A DNA stretch of 64,000 bases, taken from assembly GCA_942159475.1 (NCBI GenBank), contig OW804094.1, forward strand, positions 22,171,323-22,235,322, in the 5' to 3' direction. Position numbers and translations under genes: made by a program. The notes under the pieces were generated by a model. It made no database searches, was not told the DNA's origin, and worked only from the letters and a program-made list of their open reading frames with translations. This document shows positions 1-10,866 of this stretch, in pieces. The stretch comes from Sthenelais limicola (Eukaryota > Annelida > Polychaeta > Phyllodocida > Sigalionidae). How positions within the stretch are numbered: the first letter of the stretch is position 1; each line of letters begins with the position of its first letter.

Positions 1-84
1 TACGTAATACATACATACATAATACATACATACATAATACATACATACATAATACATACATACATACATACATACATACATACA
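1..84. repeat. Microsatellite, CATA/CATAATA repeats
   Basis: The first 84 bases are tandem TACATA/CATA units with interspersed AATA variants. It lies upstream of the first visible exon of receptor paralogue 1, inside what should be its intron 1. Confidence 0.95.
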
Positions 85-224
85 ATTGATTGAATAATAG
101 TTTGCTATACAGATAAATGTTACTAGTGAATTTTGTTTTCCGATATTTATTCTCCGCCTCTTCAATATCATCTGTTATATCAATAAAGATTCTTGACAGA
201 ATTTGTTTACATTGCAAATTGCAG

Positions 225-503
225 AACAGCCAAGATGGAGCAAGATAATGTGGTCCAGATGCAATAATCAAGACACACTTATTAAGTGCCCAAGATCAGG
301 AGAACTATTGGTGTTCAGAAAGGCAATTTTTGAAACAAAATGCTCCACTGCAGAATGCCAGAATTGTCATGCAACTTCAGTAGATTTGTTGCAGCATTTG
401 GTCAACAGGTGTGTACCCCAACCCTACTGCACCTTCCAGGAACGCTTCTATTGTACATTGTGTATAGAGAAAGAATACTCACTGGAATATATGTGTATAC
501 CAG
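225..503 (+). CDS. Exon: RBL/SUEL-type lectin-like domain (paralogue 1)
   Basis: The 279-nt exon has phase 1 at both ends (AG at 223-224, donor GTATGT at 504). It encodes about 93 residues with a cysteine pattern resembling the galactose/rhamnose-binding lectin (SUEL) family: a C-x-x-x-D-x-L-x-x-C start, a hydrophobic GELLVFRKA strand, central C/C/C/C, then C-T-F and a terminal LEYMC. The family usually binds rhamnose or galactose on cell surfaces. Whether this copy keeps the sugar-binding residues cannot be judged here. The usual in-frame Met upstream is intronic; the exon must be joined to a signal exon outside the window. It differs from the paralogue 2 exon at about a dozen positions. Confidence 0.75.
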
Positions 504-1271
504 GTATGTATTGAAGTTTTATTCTGTACTATTTTTTTGGATATTGTAGATGTTGTAGATGCATATAGCAAAGGACATACAATACATAAAGTTGAATAAA
601 AATGATTACACCAACAATAATGCAATTGTAGAGAAAAAAGGAAGTAAAATATTTGATGAAGAATATCACTACAATATTAACACTGGCCTTAAATAAATAA
701 AAAAATGTATATCATGTGGTGACTATATAAATTATAATAGGCTTTATACAGTTAAGTATTTTGTGACATAAGTGGCTATGCTATGTCATGTACAAGGTCA
801 CATGTGAACACACTATCAATGCAATTATCTAGTTTTTATTGTCAGTAATAATAATAGTTAGCTAAATGTATTCATTACAAGGTACTATGCAGAAGACGAG
901 AATAGAATAGTAGCTGTCATTCAATCTAAGTCTCTTTTAAAGATTCGTGGACGATCTTTAGGCAGTTCCATAAATAATTTGTGTAATTGTAAAACCGTCA
1001 TGCTCTGAAAATTATGCATATGTATAAACACAGGCAATCCATTAACAACCCCCTGGTATAAGAACAAATATTTACAACATTTATAGATAGAACAAAAACA
1101 CACAACTACATTATAGAATAACTAATTAGAAAGGTGATTTTTAAAGATAATAATCATGGAAATTAATGCTCGCAATTGGGTTATGTATATCATTAATAAA
1201 TACCTACCAATTATAAGTTAGATAACAGGCTTGGCGATAATAATTCATATTTTATCAATGTTATAAAACAG
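504..1271 (+). other. Intron of paralogue 1
   Basis: AT-rich intron between the lectin-like and CUB-like exons. I see no coding exon or recognisable repeat in it. The last part ends in an AT-rich tract and AG at 1270-1271. Confidence 0.7.
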
Positions 1272-1583
1272 GTTCCATGCTGCAGAGCACTTGTGGTGAT
1301 ACAACAGAGCTTCTCGGAATTAGTTGGGCCATCCTTCACAGCGACCTCTTCCCATCAAAGATCACACTAAAAAATTGTGCCCAGAGGATCCATGTACCCA
1401 CCAACCACAGTGCTACAGTCAAACTCATTTATTGGGAAGCTCCCTCATTTGTTGATATCTATGTCTGCGCTTCAACTCAATGCAACCCACTCGGAGAAAC
1501 TGTTTATAACTCCTCCCTGACTATATTGATAGGGGCAAGTGAAACAGCATATGACAGTGTACGGTTCTTACTGGAAGTTCAAG
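1272..1583 (+). CDS. Exon: CUB-like domain (paralogue 1)
   Basis: A 312-nt exon of phase 1-1 encodes about 104 residues. It shows the CUB outline: an N-terminal CG, a segment SDLFPSKITLKNC that matches the family's P-x-Y-P ... C-x-W region, a central YWEAPSFVDIYVC, a second C-x-x-x-x-C pair and a closing RFLLEVQ strand. CUB domains mediate extracellular protein or glycan contacts. The donor after 1583 (GTTGGC) is weak, but the same phase-1 end is used by the paralogue 2 and 3 exons. Sequence from about 1410 to 1583 is almost unchanged in paralogue 2. Confidence 0.75.
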
Positions 1584-1938
1584 GTTGGCACTATTTCTTA
1601 AAGAAGATTTCACAAGGAAATAGTACCCAAAATATCTGTGAGAAGCCAGTATTGCCTCTATTGAATAGGGCCTTTTTATGCTGTCCTCAATTTATTATGT
1701 GGAAAAGAAACAATTTATCCATCTAAAGATTTGAATCAGTTTTAGGTGTAAAAAAAACATTGGCCATCAAGATTTCTGCAATAACACTCCCCAAATTATG
1801 ACATATAAAAACATATATATGTATCCTATATCAATATAAACTACAGAGACAGAGGTAAAATGCATGAAATGACATATTAATAATTTAATTTTGAATATCT
1901 ATTTTAAGTTTTCGAACGAGCGAAGGAGACACCACCAG

Positions 1939-2166
1939 TGACAACTACGACACAAATTTCACACCAGCTGCCAACAACTGCACCAGCTACGTCTACATAT
2001 GTAACTAGAAGTACTAGTATTGGTCACAATGTCACAACCATCGCCTCTGCTACCAATGGCACAACACAGACAAAAGAGGACACTGACTCTGGCCTTACAC
2101 CTCCCACGAAAGGGATAAATGATGGGAACACTGTATATACAAATAATCGGAAACCATTGCCCACAG
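1939..2166 (+). CDS. Exon: Thr/Ser-rich mucin-like stalk (paralogue 1)
   Basis: Open frame of about 76 codons, very rich in Thr, Ser, Pro and Ala (VTTTTQISHQLPTTAPATST and onwards), typical of an O-glycosylated membrane-proximal stalk. The donor GTGATC follows 2166 in phase 1. The acceptor is less clear than in paralogue 2: the AG at 1937-1938 keeps phase 1 and the frame, but the tract before it is pyrimidine-poor. The AG aligned with the paralogue 2 acceptor (1927-1928) would put the exon out of frame and run into a stop. Confidence 0.6.
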
Positions 2167-2429
2167 GTGATCTATATCTTCTTATGTATAAAAGCTCAAG
2201 AAGGGTTTTTTTGTCACGCATGTTCTGGGAATCTGGGATGTCCCGCTCTGTCTTTTTGGTCTGTACAGGTCCGTCGACCCTGTCTGGAGGACATTATATA
2301 TGGTCTGTGAAAGTATCTGGGGTGAAAATGTGATTTTGAAGCCTTTTTTAAATTGGGATCTACACACTCTATTTATAGCCTGGGAAAGCCCCTGTGAGAT
2401 ACTATATGTCACTTCCAGGGGGACCCGAC

Positions 2430-3110
2430 TACATGCAGAGGAGTGGGAGGGTGTAGAAGAGGGGAGGGAGAGGGGAGGGATATTGGAGAGGGGGAGGGGG
2501 AGGAAAAGAAGAGGGGGAGGGAAAAGAGGGGAGGGAGAGGATTTAGGAGAAGGGAGAGAGGGGAGCGTGAGAAAGCGGGGAGGGGGAGCATGAGGAAGAG
2601 GGGAGGGAGAGGGGTAATCGGAGATGGGTTTGGGAGAGAAAAACAGGTATGAGAGACTAAAGAGGAGGGGGAGGGAAAAGAGGAGAGGGGAAGTGTGGGG
2701 AAAGAGGGGGACCGTCTGGAGGATGGGTACTTTGCTAGTACTTATATAAAGCAGTAACCACTTTCTTTTATGGGGATAGAGGAGCGGAAGGCAGTTCGGG
2801 GGAGGGAAGGATAGTAGGATGGGGAGAGGTGAGCAGAAGGAGGGGGACAGGAGGACAGGGATGAGAGTGAAAGGTGTGAGAGAGAAAGGAAGAATGAGAG
2901 AGATGAAAATAGAGAGGGAGTGAATTAGAGAGTGGAATGAATGAGATATATATCAAGGGTAAGGGAAGCTAGGGAGCAGGGTGAGAGGGAGAGCTAGGGA
3001 GAGGAAGATGGAAGGACAGATAGGCAGGGAGAAAGGAGGGAGGAACTGAAAGATTAGCTGTGGAAAAGGGAGGGGTGGAAGGAGGATAGTAGAGAAAAGG
3101 GGCCTTGGAA
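2430..3110. repeat. Purine-rich low-complexity tract in intron
   Basis: Strand-asymmetric (G/A) sequence dominated by GGGAGAG, GAGGGGGAG and GAGAGAGAG units, interrupted near 2720-2765. Several ORFs cross it on both strands, but their products are Arg/Gly/Glu or Ser/Leu/Pro simple sequence. It could form triplex or G-quadruplex structures; that is inference. Confidence 0.85.
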
Positions 3111-3527
3111 TACAGATATTAAAGATTACTATACAATATACAATAATGTGCTTGCCTGGCCCCTTTCTAACTGTCAACCGTCGCAGATAGGTACAGCACT
3201 AGTATTTAATAATTTCTTGTATGCTGCATGAATACCATGTGTGTAATCATAGGGGAATTTTACATAGATATATGGCAGTTGTTTCCTATTATCAGGGATT
3301 AAATGTAGATATTTTGCTAAATTTGACTTGTTGATGTTTTGTCAAATTTGTATGACATTACCCATAACCTCTTTGAAATCATTCAGGATTAAAAAGGAAG
3401 CTTTGCCAGTTTATTTATATATTTTAAGATAAAGAAAGAAAACATTCAGACTGAAATCAATTAAGATTAAAAATAAAGTTTTAGAGTAGTTTATTCATAT
3501 TTAAAACTAATTTGTCTTTCTTTGCAG

Positions 3528-3572
3528 TATCCAGTGAACTGGTTTCAAATTCAGGGGCATTGTCTAGTGAAG
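3528..3572 (+). CDS. Exon: 15-codon stalk exon (paralogue 1)
   Basis: A 45-nt phase 1-1 exon preceded by a good acceptor (TTTCTTTGCAG) and followed by donor GTACAG. It encodes SSELVSNSGALSSE. Paralogue 2 has the same 45-nt exon at 18990-19034 ending in the same SGALSSE, which supports it being real despite its size. Confidence 0.65.
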
Positions 3573-3688
3573 GTACAGATGCTAATATCTTTTGAGAAAT
3601 TATCTATTTTTTAAAATATATTTGACACAAATCTTAATTCATTCCCACCAGCAAATCAAAATCACCTCAAAATATGTTTTACTTTCAG

Positions 3689-3767
3689 TAATTGTTGCCA
3701 TCGTAACATCAACTGCAATTGTAGCAATAATGCTTATCCTTGTGTGTGCTGTTGTGGCCTTTAGAAG
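3689..3767 (+). CDS. Exon: transmembrane segment (paralogue 1)
   Basis: A 79-nt exon with acceptor TTTACTTTCAG and donor GTAAGA. It enters in phase 1 and leaves in phase 2. It encodes one strongly hydrophobic helix, IVAIVTSTAIVAIMLILVCA and a few more residues, closed by a basic FRR stop-transfer signal that joins the tail exon at 4862. Type-I topology follows from the extracellular modules upstream. Confidence 0.8.
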
Positions 3768-4861
3768 GTAAGACTCAATTATTATGTTATTCCCAAAATG
3801 CCTGAGAAATAACTATGTCAAAACAGGCACTTAAAAGGAACTTTTATTATTTGCAAAAATTGAGTAGAAGGAATAACTCAAGAACGAGTGTGTGTGGAGG
3901 GGGGGGGGTATATATTGTTTATTTCCAGTCAAACATGATAATACAATTTCAACAAATAACATGCTCTACTTCTGGAATGTCTTGTCTGATGTCTTGTATA
4001 GTATAGTATTTCCAGATATAACATAACAAAGTACAAAAATAGTGATAATTCTGGAAATGGGTGTCCTTTTCTATGGTGGCTCTTCCAAGGGACTATATAA
4101 ATATTATATTTGTCTATGGTTCATACTTTTTTATATCCCTTTAGTCCAAACTTTAAATCAGTATGAATTACAATCTTTTTGATCGCATGTAATATAGCAA
4201 GTTATCGAAGGACTATTTTATAGTGTCTGCATACAAGAAAAGGTACAAGAATACAACTTCTACATCTATCTAAGATACTTAAATACTAATATATATAGAA
4301 TTTTATTTCTCAAAGCATAGTTACAATAGTTCTTTAGTTAAGCACAATTACAATACTCCTATAGTTGAGAAGAATCCATGATGCGGAGGTATTGTTGGGA
4401 ATACCAGTAAAGTATCATTTTCAGACATTTTGGATTATACATATTGAAACTTTATTTTTTCCAAACTTTTGTACATGTATGGCCTACACGAGAAAAATGG
4501 GTCACATGTCTCTGCCTTGACAGTTCTTCCGACAGAACCCTCTATTTTACTACCAAAATGATATAAGTGTTCATATAATACATACAAGAGAAATACATCT
4601 AAAATAAATTTAAATTAAACAGAAAACCCATATCATGTTACTGTATTTCCACATTTATTGTGAGGGCTATGTAGACTTGCAGTAGGCTTAAACATATTTA
4701 AAGGGGGGGGGAGGGTAAGTCTTACAAACTTATAAAGTGTTGTGTAGGCAATTTACATGCCACTTCATGATTGAAATAAGCGAAATATGATTATACAATT
4801 AACAGAATCAGTTTAAAACGACAAAACTCCTCTTGGATAAACTCTTACTGTACTCCTACAG
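3768..4861 (+). other. Intron between membrane and tail exons (paralogue 1)
   Basis: AT-rich intron with donor GTAAGA and acceptor CTCCTACAG. It contains a LINE-tail fragment at 3885-4130, a G9 run near 3898 and another G run near 4701. No further exon is evident. Confidence 0.7.
3885..4130 (-). mobile_element. LINE 3'-end fragment, antisense
   Basis: The segment ATATTGTTTATTTCCAG ... TTTTCTATGG ... GCTCTTCCA ... is recognisably related to 29140-29245 (ATATTGTTTATTTCAG ... CTTCTATGG ... GCTCTTCCA). Read on the minus strand both end in a polyadenylation-like AATAAACAATATA, and at 29.1 kb this is followed by a CATA microsatellite, as in many non-LTR retrotransposon tails. No coding part remains. 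Confidence 0.5.
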
Positions 4862-5591
4862 GTGCAAAGGTGACAACAGTTCAGTGGGTCGCGTCATCGT
4901 CGTCATGGTGAGGGAACCAGGCAAACGACTTTCCCGCCTATCCCGATTATCAAGATTATTAAGTCTTCGGAGAGAGAGGCCAACGCGCAGAACAGACGAG
5001 ACACAGCGCTACTCTAACAGTACCCAGCCTCCCTCGTCTGTCGCCAGTGTGACATCAGACGCTGACGTCACATTCGAGGCTGGAATCGAGGCAGAGGAAG
5101 GGCCATCGAGAAAGGACAGGAACCCATACCTGCAAACAGCATTGGCAGCAAGTAACAGTAAAAAAGACGTTATTTACGATGAAGTTGTCAATGTACCCGG
5201 AGGAAAAAATATGAGGGACTCACAAATAATCGAAGTTGCCACACAAAAAGCACTGGCAGCTGTGGCTAAAAAGCATAAAGAAAAAAGAAAGGCGTCATTG
5301 CCTAATTTACAGACACAAGGATCAAGAGGTAGAGAGCTAATTAGGGACCTGCCCAAAAGGGATGACGCCATTTATGAGAATACTGATGAGCGTCCAACAA
5401 GGCGGGTGCGAGTGGTTGCAAATGATAGGGTCCGGGTAGATACAGACACAGTTATAAGTGATGATGAAGTGGTAATAGTTGAAAATGAGCAATATAGGAG
5501 TTTGGAGGACCTTGATTCAGCCCTTGGAACACAAGATGGAATAGATAAGGGTAAAGGTGTGCGGTTGCCAACCAATATTTCAGAAAGATGA
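4862..5591 (+). CDS. Exon: cytoplasmic tail with tyrosine motifs (paralogue 1)
   Basis: Last coding exon, about 243 codons to TGA at 5589-5591, joined in phase 2 to the membrane exon. It starts with a basic juxtamembrane stretch (KRLSRLSRLSRLLSLRRER), followed by acidic and Ser/Thr-rich sequence. Visible tyrosine motifs are VIYDEV (fits the ITIM form V-x-Y-x-x-V), IYENT (pY-x-N, the Grb2 SH2 consensus) and EQYRSL (Y-x-x-L). No enzyme domain is seen, so the likely role is adaptor or phosphatase recruitment after tyrosine phosphorylation (inference). Paralogue 2 lacks the second half of this tail. Confidence 0.8.
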
Positions 5592-5777
5592 AGAATCCTT
5601 GATAAACTCAGGATTTACAATAATTAGGTTCAACCTATAAATAAGTATAGTTCAATACTAGGAGAAAGTATTATATCCAAACAATATCAAAAACAAACAT
5701 TACAAATCCACGAATGTTGAATACACATGTATGCATTACACAAACAGTATACGGGCAAATATATAAACACACATATA

Positions 5778-5783
5778 AATAAA
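5778..5783 (+). promoter_or_regulatory. Candidate polyadenylation signal AATAAA (paralogue 1)
   Basis: First AATAAA downstream of the stop codon that sits at a plausible 3' UTR distance (about 190 nt). It lies just before a short inverted-repeat element at 5793. Confidence 0.3.
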
Positions 5784-5792
5784 TACATACAT

Positions 5793-6198
5793 ATATGATG
5801 TGTTTCAGGAAAATGAATCACAAGTCGGAAAATCCATATTTTTAAAAGACATTTATTCACAAGATCTCCTTTTGGGAATGTTTTTCTATTTTTAAGTATC
5901 TACTCAGATGGGTCTTATGAATACATGGACCAAATTTCAGGATAGTGTATTACATATATCCATGCATTTCTTAGAGCATCCTATGAAGTACTATTACCTA
6001 CTTTACTAGTAATTGCTCTCCCAAAAATATTTTTTTCAGGAATAAAAATATCAAACTTAAAATATAGAAATACTTATTTAATGTCCTTAATGTTTACCAC
6101 CATTGGAATCGGCTTGGTCTCCTCTTTTCAAATATAATGGTATCTCAAATCTATTTTGTGCGACTTATGACTTATTTTCCTGAATCAGATCACATAAT
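5793..6198. mobile_element. MITE family B copy (about 405 bp)
   Basis: Starts with TGATGTGTTTCAGGAAAATG and ends with the inverted counterpart TTTTCCTGAATCAGATCACAT. Other copies lie at 7895 (partial), 21535, 24633, 27890 and 28447. It has no ORF, so it is probably a non-autonomous DNA transposon. Confidence 0.75.
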
Positions 6199-6566
6199 TA
6201 TGACGTCTGCATGTATGTATACAGGAGCGTGTGTGTATTATGTATGTATGTGTGTATATGATACATATTATGTGTGTATTCACATGCATATATTTCAGTG
6301 AGTATATGTTGTATACATGTGAGTCAAACAGTCTCATCCTAACATCGATATTTTCACAGCATTGAAATCAAAACTGGCCCCATGTATATTTCCATTCATG
6401 AGTCACAAAACATTGTAAATTGAGTCCCCCCCCCCCCACCCCCACACACATTCTGCCTACCGAATAAATACTAATGATCGGTCACAACTGCCATACATAT
6501 CAATCTAATAACACATGAATGCATTTCCAGAACTGTATGGTACTTAAGTATTAAGGGATTGGTAAA

Positions 6567-6754
6567 CTGCCCCTGTCCCTGCCCCTGTCCCTGCCCCTGC
6601 CCCTGCCCCTGCCCCTGCCCCTGCTCCTGTCCCTGCCCCTGCCCCTGCCCCTGCTCCTGTCCCTGCCCCTGCCCCTGCCCTGCCCCTGCCCTTGCCCCTG
6701 CCCCTGCCCTTGCCCCTGCCCCTGCCCCCTGCCCCTGTCCCTGTCCCTGCCCCT

Positions 6755-6821
<67 letters not shown>

Positions 6822-6934
6822 CCCTGTCCCTGCCCCTGCCCCTGCCCCTGCCCTGTCCCTTCCCCTGTCCCTGTCCCTGTCCCTGCCCCTGTCCCTGTCC
6901 CTGTCCCTGTCCCTGCCCCTGTCCCTGCCCCTGC

Positions 6935-6976
<42 letters not shown>

Positions 6977-6985
6977 CCCTGCCCT
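6567..6985. repeat. Hexamer minisatellite (CCCTGC/CCCTGT)n
   Basis: About 420 bp of tandem CCCTGY hexamers with a few single-base slips. The long ORFs crossing it in both directions (Gly-Gln, Pro-Cys, Pro-Val, Arg-Asp repeats) are translations of the repeat. The YCCCTG pattern could form i-motif/G-rich structures. The tract lies between receptor paralogues 1 and 2. Confidence 0.95.
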
Positions 6986-7100
6986 ATGCTGAACTTAACA
7001 TGTTTTCTATAGCTTTTACACTGACATACAACTCCAATAATTCCATGTGAATCGTGATCCAAGATGGCGGACATGCGAATCCCCTATTGAGGTATAGCAT

Positions 7101-7347
7101 ATTTGGGTCAGATTTTCAGAAAATGTACAATTTGTCTTCAGGAATCCTTTTAAATAACACAAATGTAAGAAAATAATGATGTTTAAAATTCAATTTACCA
7201 CAAGCAAACACATCCTTTAAATCAACTCAATACCAAATCTACTCAGATATACCTAGTTTTGACCATTTTTCAGTCTTAATTTAGCAGAATTTTCTAAATA
7301 TGTAGATCTGCCAATTGTACATTAAATTTTTCTGAAATTCTGACTAT
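7101..7347. mobile_element. MITE family A copy (degenerate)
   Basis: Left end TGGGTCAGATTTTCAGAAAA followed by TGTACAATT. The right end is the degraded inverted form (AATTGTACATTAAATTTTT, then CTGAAATTCTGAC). Same family as the copies at 7510, 9887, 12264, 19686, 30944, 55449 and 55821. Confidence 0.7.
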
Positions 7348-7509
7348 GTTACATCCTGGATAAGGATTCCATATTATATTTCTAAAGGTTTCTTAGGCCG
7401 AATTTAGCCCGAATAAACATACTCATGGTCAATCCCTTAATCATCTCCATATAATGTCATCACTCATAATTTGGCAAGATGAATACTGAGTTGCATTCTC
7501 TTGACACTA

Positions 7510-7757
7510 TATGGGTCAGATTTTCAGAAAATGTACAATTCAACTGCACCAAGCCTCTCAAATAACCCAAATTTAAGACGAAAATTAAGTTCAAAATTCA
7601 ACATAACTAAACAGATAGCTAGAATTAATGCAATGCCAAATATACTCGAATTTACCTAGTATTGGCCAAATAGCAGCCTAATTTAGCAGAATTAACTAGC
7701 CTACCGGTAAATGTATACAGCTGCCAATTGTACATTTTCTGAAAATCTGACCCATGT
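7510..7757. mobile_element. MITE family A copy
   Basis: About 248 bp flanked by inverted repeats of about 28 bp (TATGGGTCAGATTTTCAG ... CTGAAAATCTGACCCATG). No coding capacity. Confidence 0.85.
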
Positions 7758-7894
7758 ATGATTCACGTTTGGGATATGATTGGGATACAGTAAACCTCTG
7801 CATGCAGCCACCTCTCCCATCAAGACACCTCATCATTATGGACAGTTATAGCCATTCCCAACGGTGCATATTCATTTATGTTAGAGTGATCTCT

Positions 7895-8075
7895 CGATAA
7901 TCCTTTGTATGGAGTAGACTTTTAAATTACTAAACTGGTAATTACCCATCTTTTTAGGTGTCCTAGTGTTTACTATCATTGGAATCGGCTTGATCTCCTC
8001 TTTTCAAATATGGTGATATCTCAAAGTCCATACTTTGCGACTTATGACTCATTGTCCTAAAACTGATCACTTTAT
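7895..8075. mobile_element. MITE family B fragment (right part)
   Basis: Contains the family B internal sequence (CATTGGAATCGGCTTGATCTC) and the right end TTGCGACTTATGACTCATT, but no left inverted repeat. Confidence 0.6.
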
Positions 8076-8508
8076 GGGCCACGAATGTGATCATTCAAAA
8101 GACAGTATAAATAAATACTAATTATTAACAAATAATGATACAATTTTGGGATATATAATTTGTTATCCGAGATGCTATGAAATGTTGCTATTAATCTGGA
8201 AAAATTAACGGGTGGTTATTTTATCTTGTGCAAGGGTATATTTACGTTTATAGAATCTTTAAAATATTAAATTTTAAATGTGGCAATGATAATATATTTA
8301 ACATTTTTAAAAGAATATAGGCGTTCCATATGTTGTGAAATATATGTGGATCATTATGCACAGATTCAATAATTTCTCTAAAATACTAAGAATAATTTTG
8401 TCAGAGATTGTGTATATTTCATGATCCAATTAATCGTCTTGGAAATGTTAAAAATTATGATTCAATGTTAGAAATAGGTTTTCGAAACAAATAATAGGGA
8501 GATAACGC
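8076..8508. other. Unassigned intergenic DNA
   Basis: AT-rich sequence between MITE fragments. I see no ORF, repeat or RNA gene. Confidence 0.6.
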
Positions 8509-8647
8509 ACCAACACAACACTAAAGCATCCACTAACTATTTGTACATTACTACTGTTCTGGGGATATATCTCGAGAGGCCTGTAATGCAGTAGAGCAGT
8601 AGTAATGTACTAATAGTTAGTGGATGCGTTAGTGTAGTGTTGGTGCG
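8509..8647. repeat. Foldback element with long inverted arms
   Basis: The left arm CACCAACACAACACTAAAGC ... is complemented by the right arm ... GCGTTAGTGTAGTGTTGGTG, giving arms of about 50 bp around a loop of about 40 bp. It is a small foldback or MITE-like element of a family not seen elsewhere in the window. Confidence 0.75.
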
Positions 8648-9210
8648 TTGCGGTTGCTAAATCTCTCCAATAAGCCATACACATTTCCCCCATATTTCCT
8701 TGACAAAAGTGGCAAACTATTTACTGAATTAGTCCTGCAGTATTGTTAGGCTATATAACCAGAATGTGATACTTTTCTTGTATATATGCATGTATTAGTT
8801 TAACAAAAATATTCTATAGGTAGTATTTATATAAAAGGAGAAGTGTATTGATGACTCCATTATGTTAATCAGGAATATTAGTCTTACATATACAAACCAG
8901 GTGCTTCTGATATCCATGTTTCCTACGCAATAAATAAACTATTTCCATAAACCTTACTATTAAATGTCTTCGATCGGTTTTTTGTACGATTTCTTTTTTC
9001 GTCATAATAGATATTTAATTGTGTTTTATTTTGAACCCAGGTGCACAAAAGTAGTGTTTCCCGACCTTAAATAACTAACTAACAAACAGACCAGTCTCTG
9101 GCGCCCCCATGTGTGAAGATCGGGCAAATTCTGGCATCACTAAAGTCCACTCATTGAAATTACAATAATTATTCCATGTCTATAATGCCTAGCTATGGCT
9201 TTAGTGTGCA

Positions 9211-9388
9211 CAGTGGAATCTCTCTATTGAGACCACCGTTGGGACTGAACGATTTGTGGTCTCATAGCGAGGTGGTCTCATTAAAGCGGCTAATCTAATA
9301 AGAGAAAAGCAATTTTAGACTGAGAGAAACTGGTCTCAATAGAGGGGTGGTCTCTATAGAGAGATGATCTTTATGCGAGGTTCCACTG
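9211..9388. mobile_element. pogo/Tigger-like MITE
   Basis: Ends are CAGTGGAATCTCTCTATTGA and the inverted ATGCGAGGTTCCACTG. Inner subrepeats (GGTCTCAATAGAG) are also inverted. CAGTNGAACCTC-type ends are characteristic of pogo/Tigger elements (family knowledge). A second copy lies at 16154-16339. No transposase. Confidence 0.65.
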
Positions 9389-9564
9389 TCATTATTTTTT
9401 TATATTTTTTTTAAAAACAAAACTATATTCAATATGTCAACAAATAACCGTTCTTCTCTCGGGGTAGATCACATCTAGATTACATTTTACCCTCTCTCGT
9501 CATTGTGCACCTTATGATTTATCACCATTAACTCATTTTTCTTTTAATTATTTTGTTTATACCT

Positions 9565-9669
9565 AATGACACTCGACGGGCCGGAGAAACGGTAACGCGC
9601 CCCTAGCGGATAAGTCTCATTCCCCTGCTCGTCGAGACTCAATTATATCAACCATACAGAGTGTCATTT
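9565..9669. repeat. Short inverted-repeat element
   Basis: AATGACACTC at the left pairs with GAGTGTCATT at the right. Between them lie internal CTCGACG and CGTCGAG copies that also pair. About 105 bp and GC-richer than its surroundings. Confidence 0.5.
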
Positions 9670-9754
9670 GGGTTTTTTTAAAATACAAATTCTATTTATA
9701 GTGGGCTTGCATCATACCTGGGAAGGTTTTTTTTGTTTTTAAGCTTTTATTCAT

Positions 9755-10165
9755 GACATCCTGCCATCTGGGCGTGTACAAAACTAAACATGGTTATGAA
9801 CATTTGGAGAGAAATGGGCGAATCATCATATAAAAATATATAGCGTGAGGCTTCTGCCACTCAAAGGTTATACAGAAATAAAGTATGTGGGTCAGATTTT
9901 CAGAAAATGTACAATTGACAAATCTACACATTTAGTAAATTCTGCTAAATTTGGCTGAGAAATTATGAATACCGAGTATATTGGAGTATATTTTGGATCA
10001 CATTGATTTATAGTATCAGTTCTGTTATGTTAAACTGTATTTTGAAGCTCCTTTTTGTCTTAAATATGGGTTATTTGAGAGGATTGGTGAAGGCGAATTG
10101 TACATTTTCTGAAAATCAGACCCATGTATGATCAGACGCTTCTTATCAGACGGAAATATACCACC
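9755..10165 (-). mobile_element. TE fragment interrupted by a MITE
   Basis: The stretch CATGACATCCTGCCATCTGG ... is the reverse complement of 28960-29135. The shared sequence resumes after 10124 with CTTCTTATCAGAC. The 28.96-kb copy lacks the MITE, so the pair gives a filled and an empty site. Confidence 0.6.
9887..10124. mobile_element. MITE family A copy (insertion with empty-site paralogue)
   Basis: TGGGTCAGATTTTCAGAAAA ... TTTTCTGAAAATCAGACCCA, flanked by TATG on both sides. The related fragment at 28.96-29.13 kb continues straight through this point. Confidence 0.8.
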
Positions 10166-10866
10166 ATTATGAGAATTTGTCTGAAGTTCCCTGCAAGTTT
10201 TCTGATATAATTATTTCAAAGTCGAGAAGACATTTAAACAATACTGGCAGGGTTGCTACTTATGCCTGTTTCTAGATCATTATAAAACCGTTTCCAAGCT
10301 TTACATAAGTCAACGTCCACTTTTTTTATGCGATTTTCGTACAATACAGTCGTGCATCTTGACTTTTTCAGTTGGCCGAATTGACATACAGAAAAGAGAG
10401 TAGGATTTACATAATCTATTATTTGTATACTGATTTGTTGCCGTATTTGATATCAAAATAACTTACCAATGCTATAATTCCTTGTGGTACTATCGTGGCA
10501 ATGTCTCAAAACTTTCGCGTCATTTAAGTCACTTGTTTCCATGACAAGCCGAACGGCACGTGACATGTGCGTTTATAAAAAGCTGAAGGCAGCCCTGAAC
10601 GAGACGGTGGCAATTAAAGCTAATTAACTGAACAAGTATTAATAATTGCCCGTAATAATCCTAAGACTAAAGTCATAATATAACAATATGCACAGTACAT
10701 ACCACACATGTTGATTAACTCATGTCAGATGTCATGTAAAACATAAATAAATAAAAGATATAGTAGTTCTCCACTACTAGATCGTCAACAAATTAACAAT
10801 CTTCACATTTGATAAATTCTGCTTAATTATTATAGCAAATGGCACTCTGTTCGGCTGTAAATGCTA

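Larger units (their letters stand above)
225..5591 (+). other. Receptor paralogue 1 locus (RBL/SUEL-CUB-mucin-TM-tail), 5' end off the window
   Basis: Six exons are inferred by open frame, splice sites and comparison with paralogue 2: 225-503 (lectin-like), 1272-1583 (CUB-like), 1939-2166 (Thr-rich), 3528-3572 (short stalk), 3689-3767 (transmembrane) and 4862-5591 (cytoplasmic tail and stop). The first five joins are phase 1 and the last is phase 2. The signal-peptide exon must lie left of base 1, because paralogues 2 and 3 have it several kb upstream. The predicted product is a type-I membrane protein of about 350 residues plus signal peptide, with an adhesive ectodomain and tyrosine motifs inside the cell. 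Ligand and function are unknown; a carbohydrate-binding surface receptor is an inference from the lectin-like fold. Confidence 0.8.

Noticed and set aside
2300..3177. Overlapping ORFs rich in Arg/Gly/Glu or Ser/Leu/Pro
   Set aside because: Low-complexity purine tract inside an intron of paralogue 1.
6544..7074. Long ORFs on both strands (Gly-Gln, Pro-Cys, Arg-Asp repeats)
   Set aside because: They are translations of the CCCTGY minisatellite; every frame of such a repeat stays open. No splice or start signals support them.
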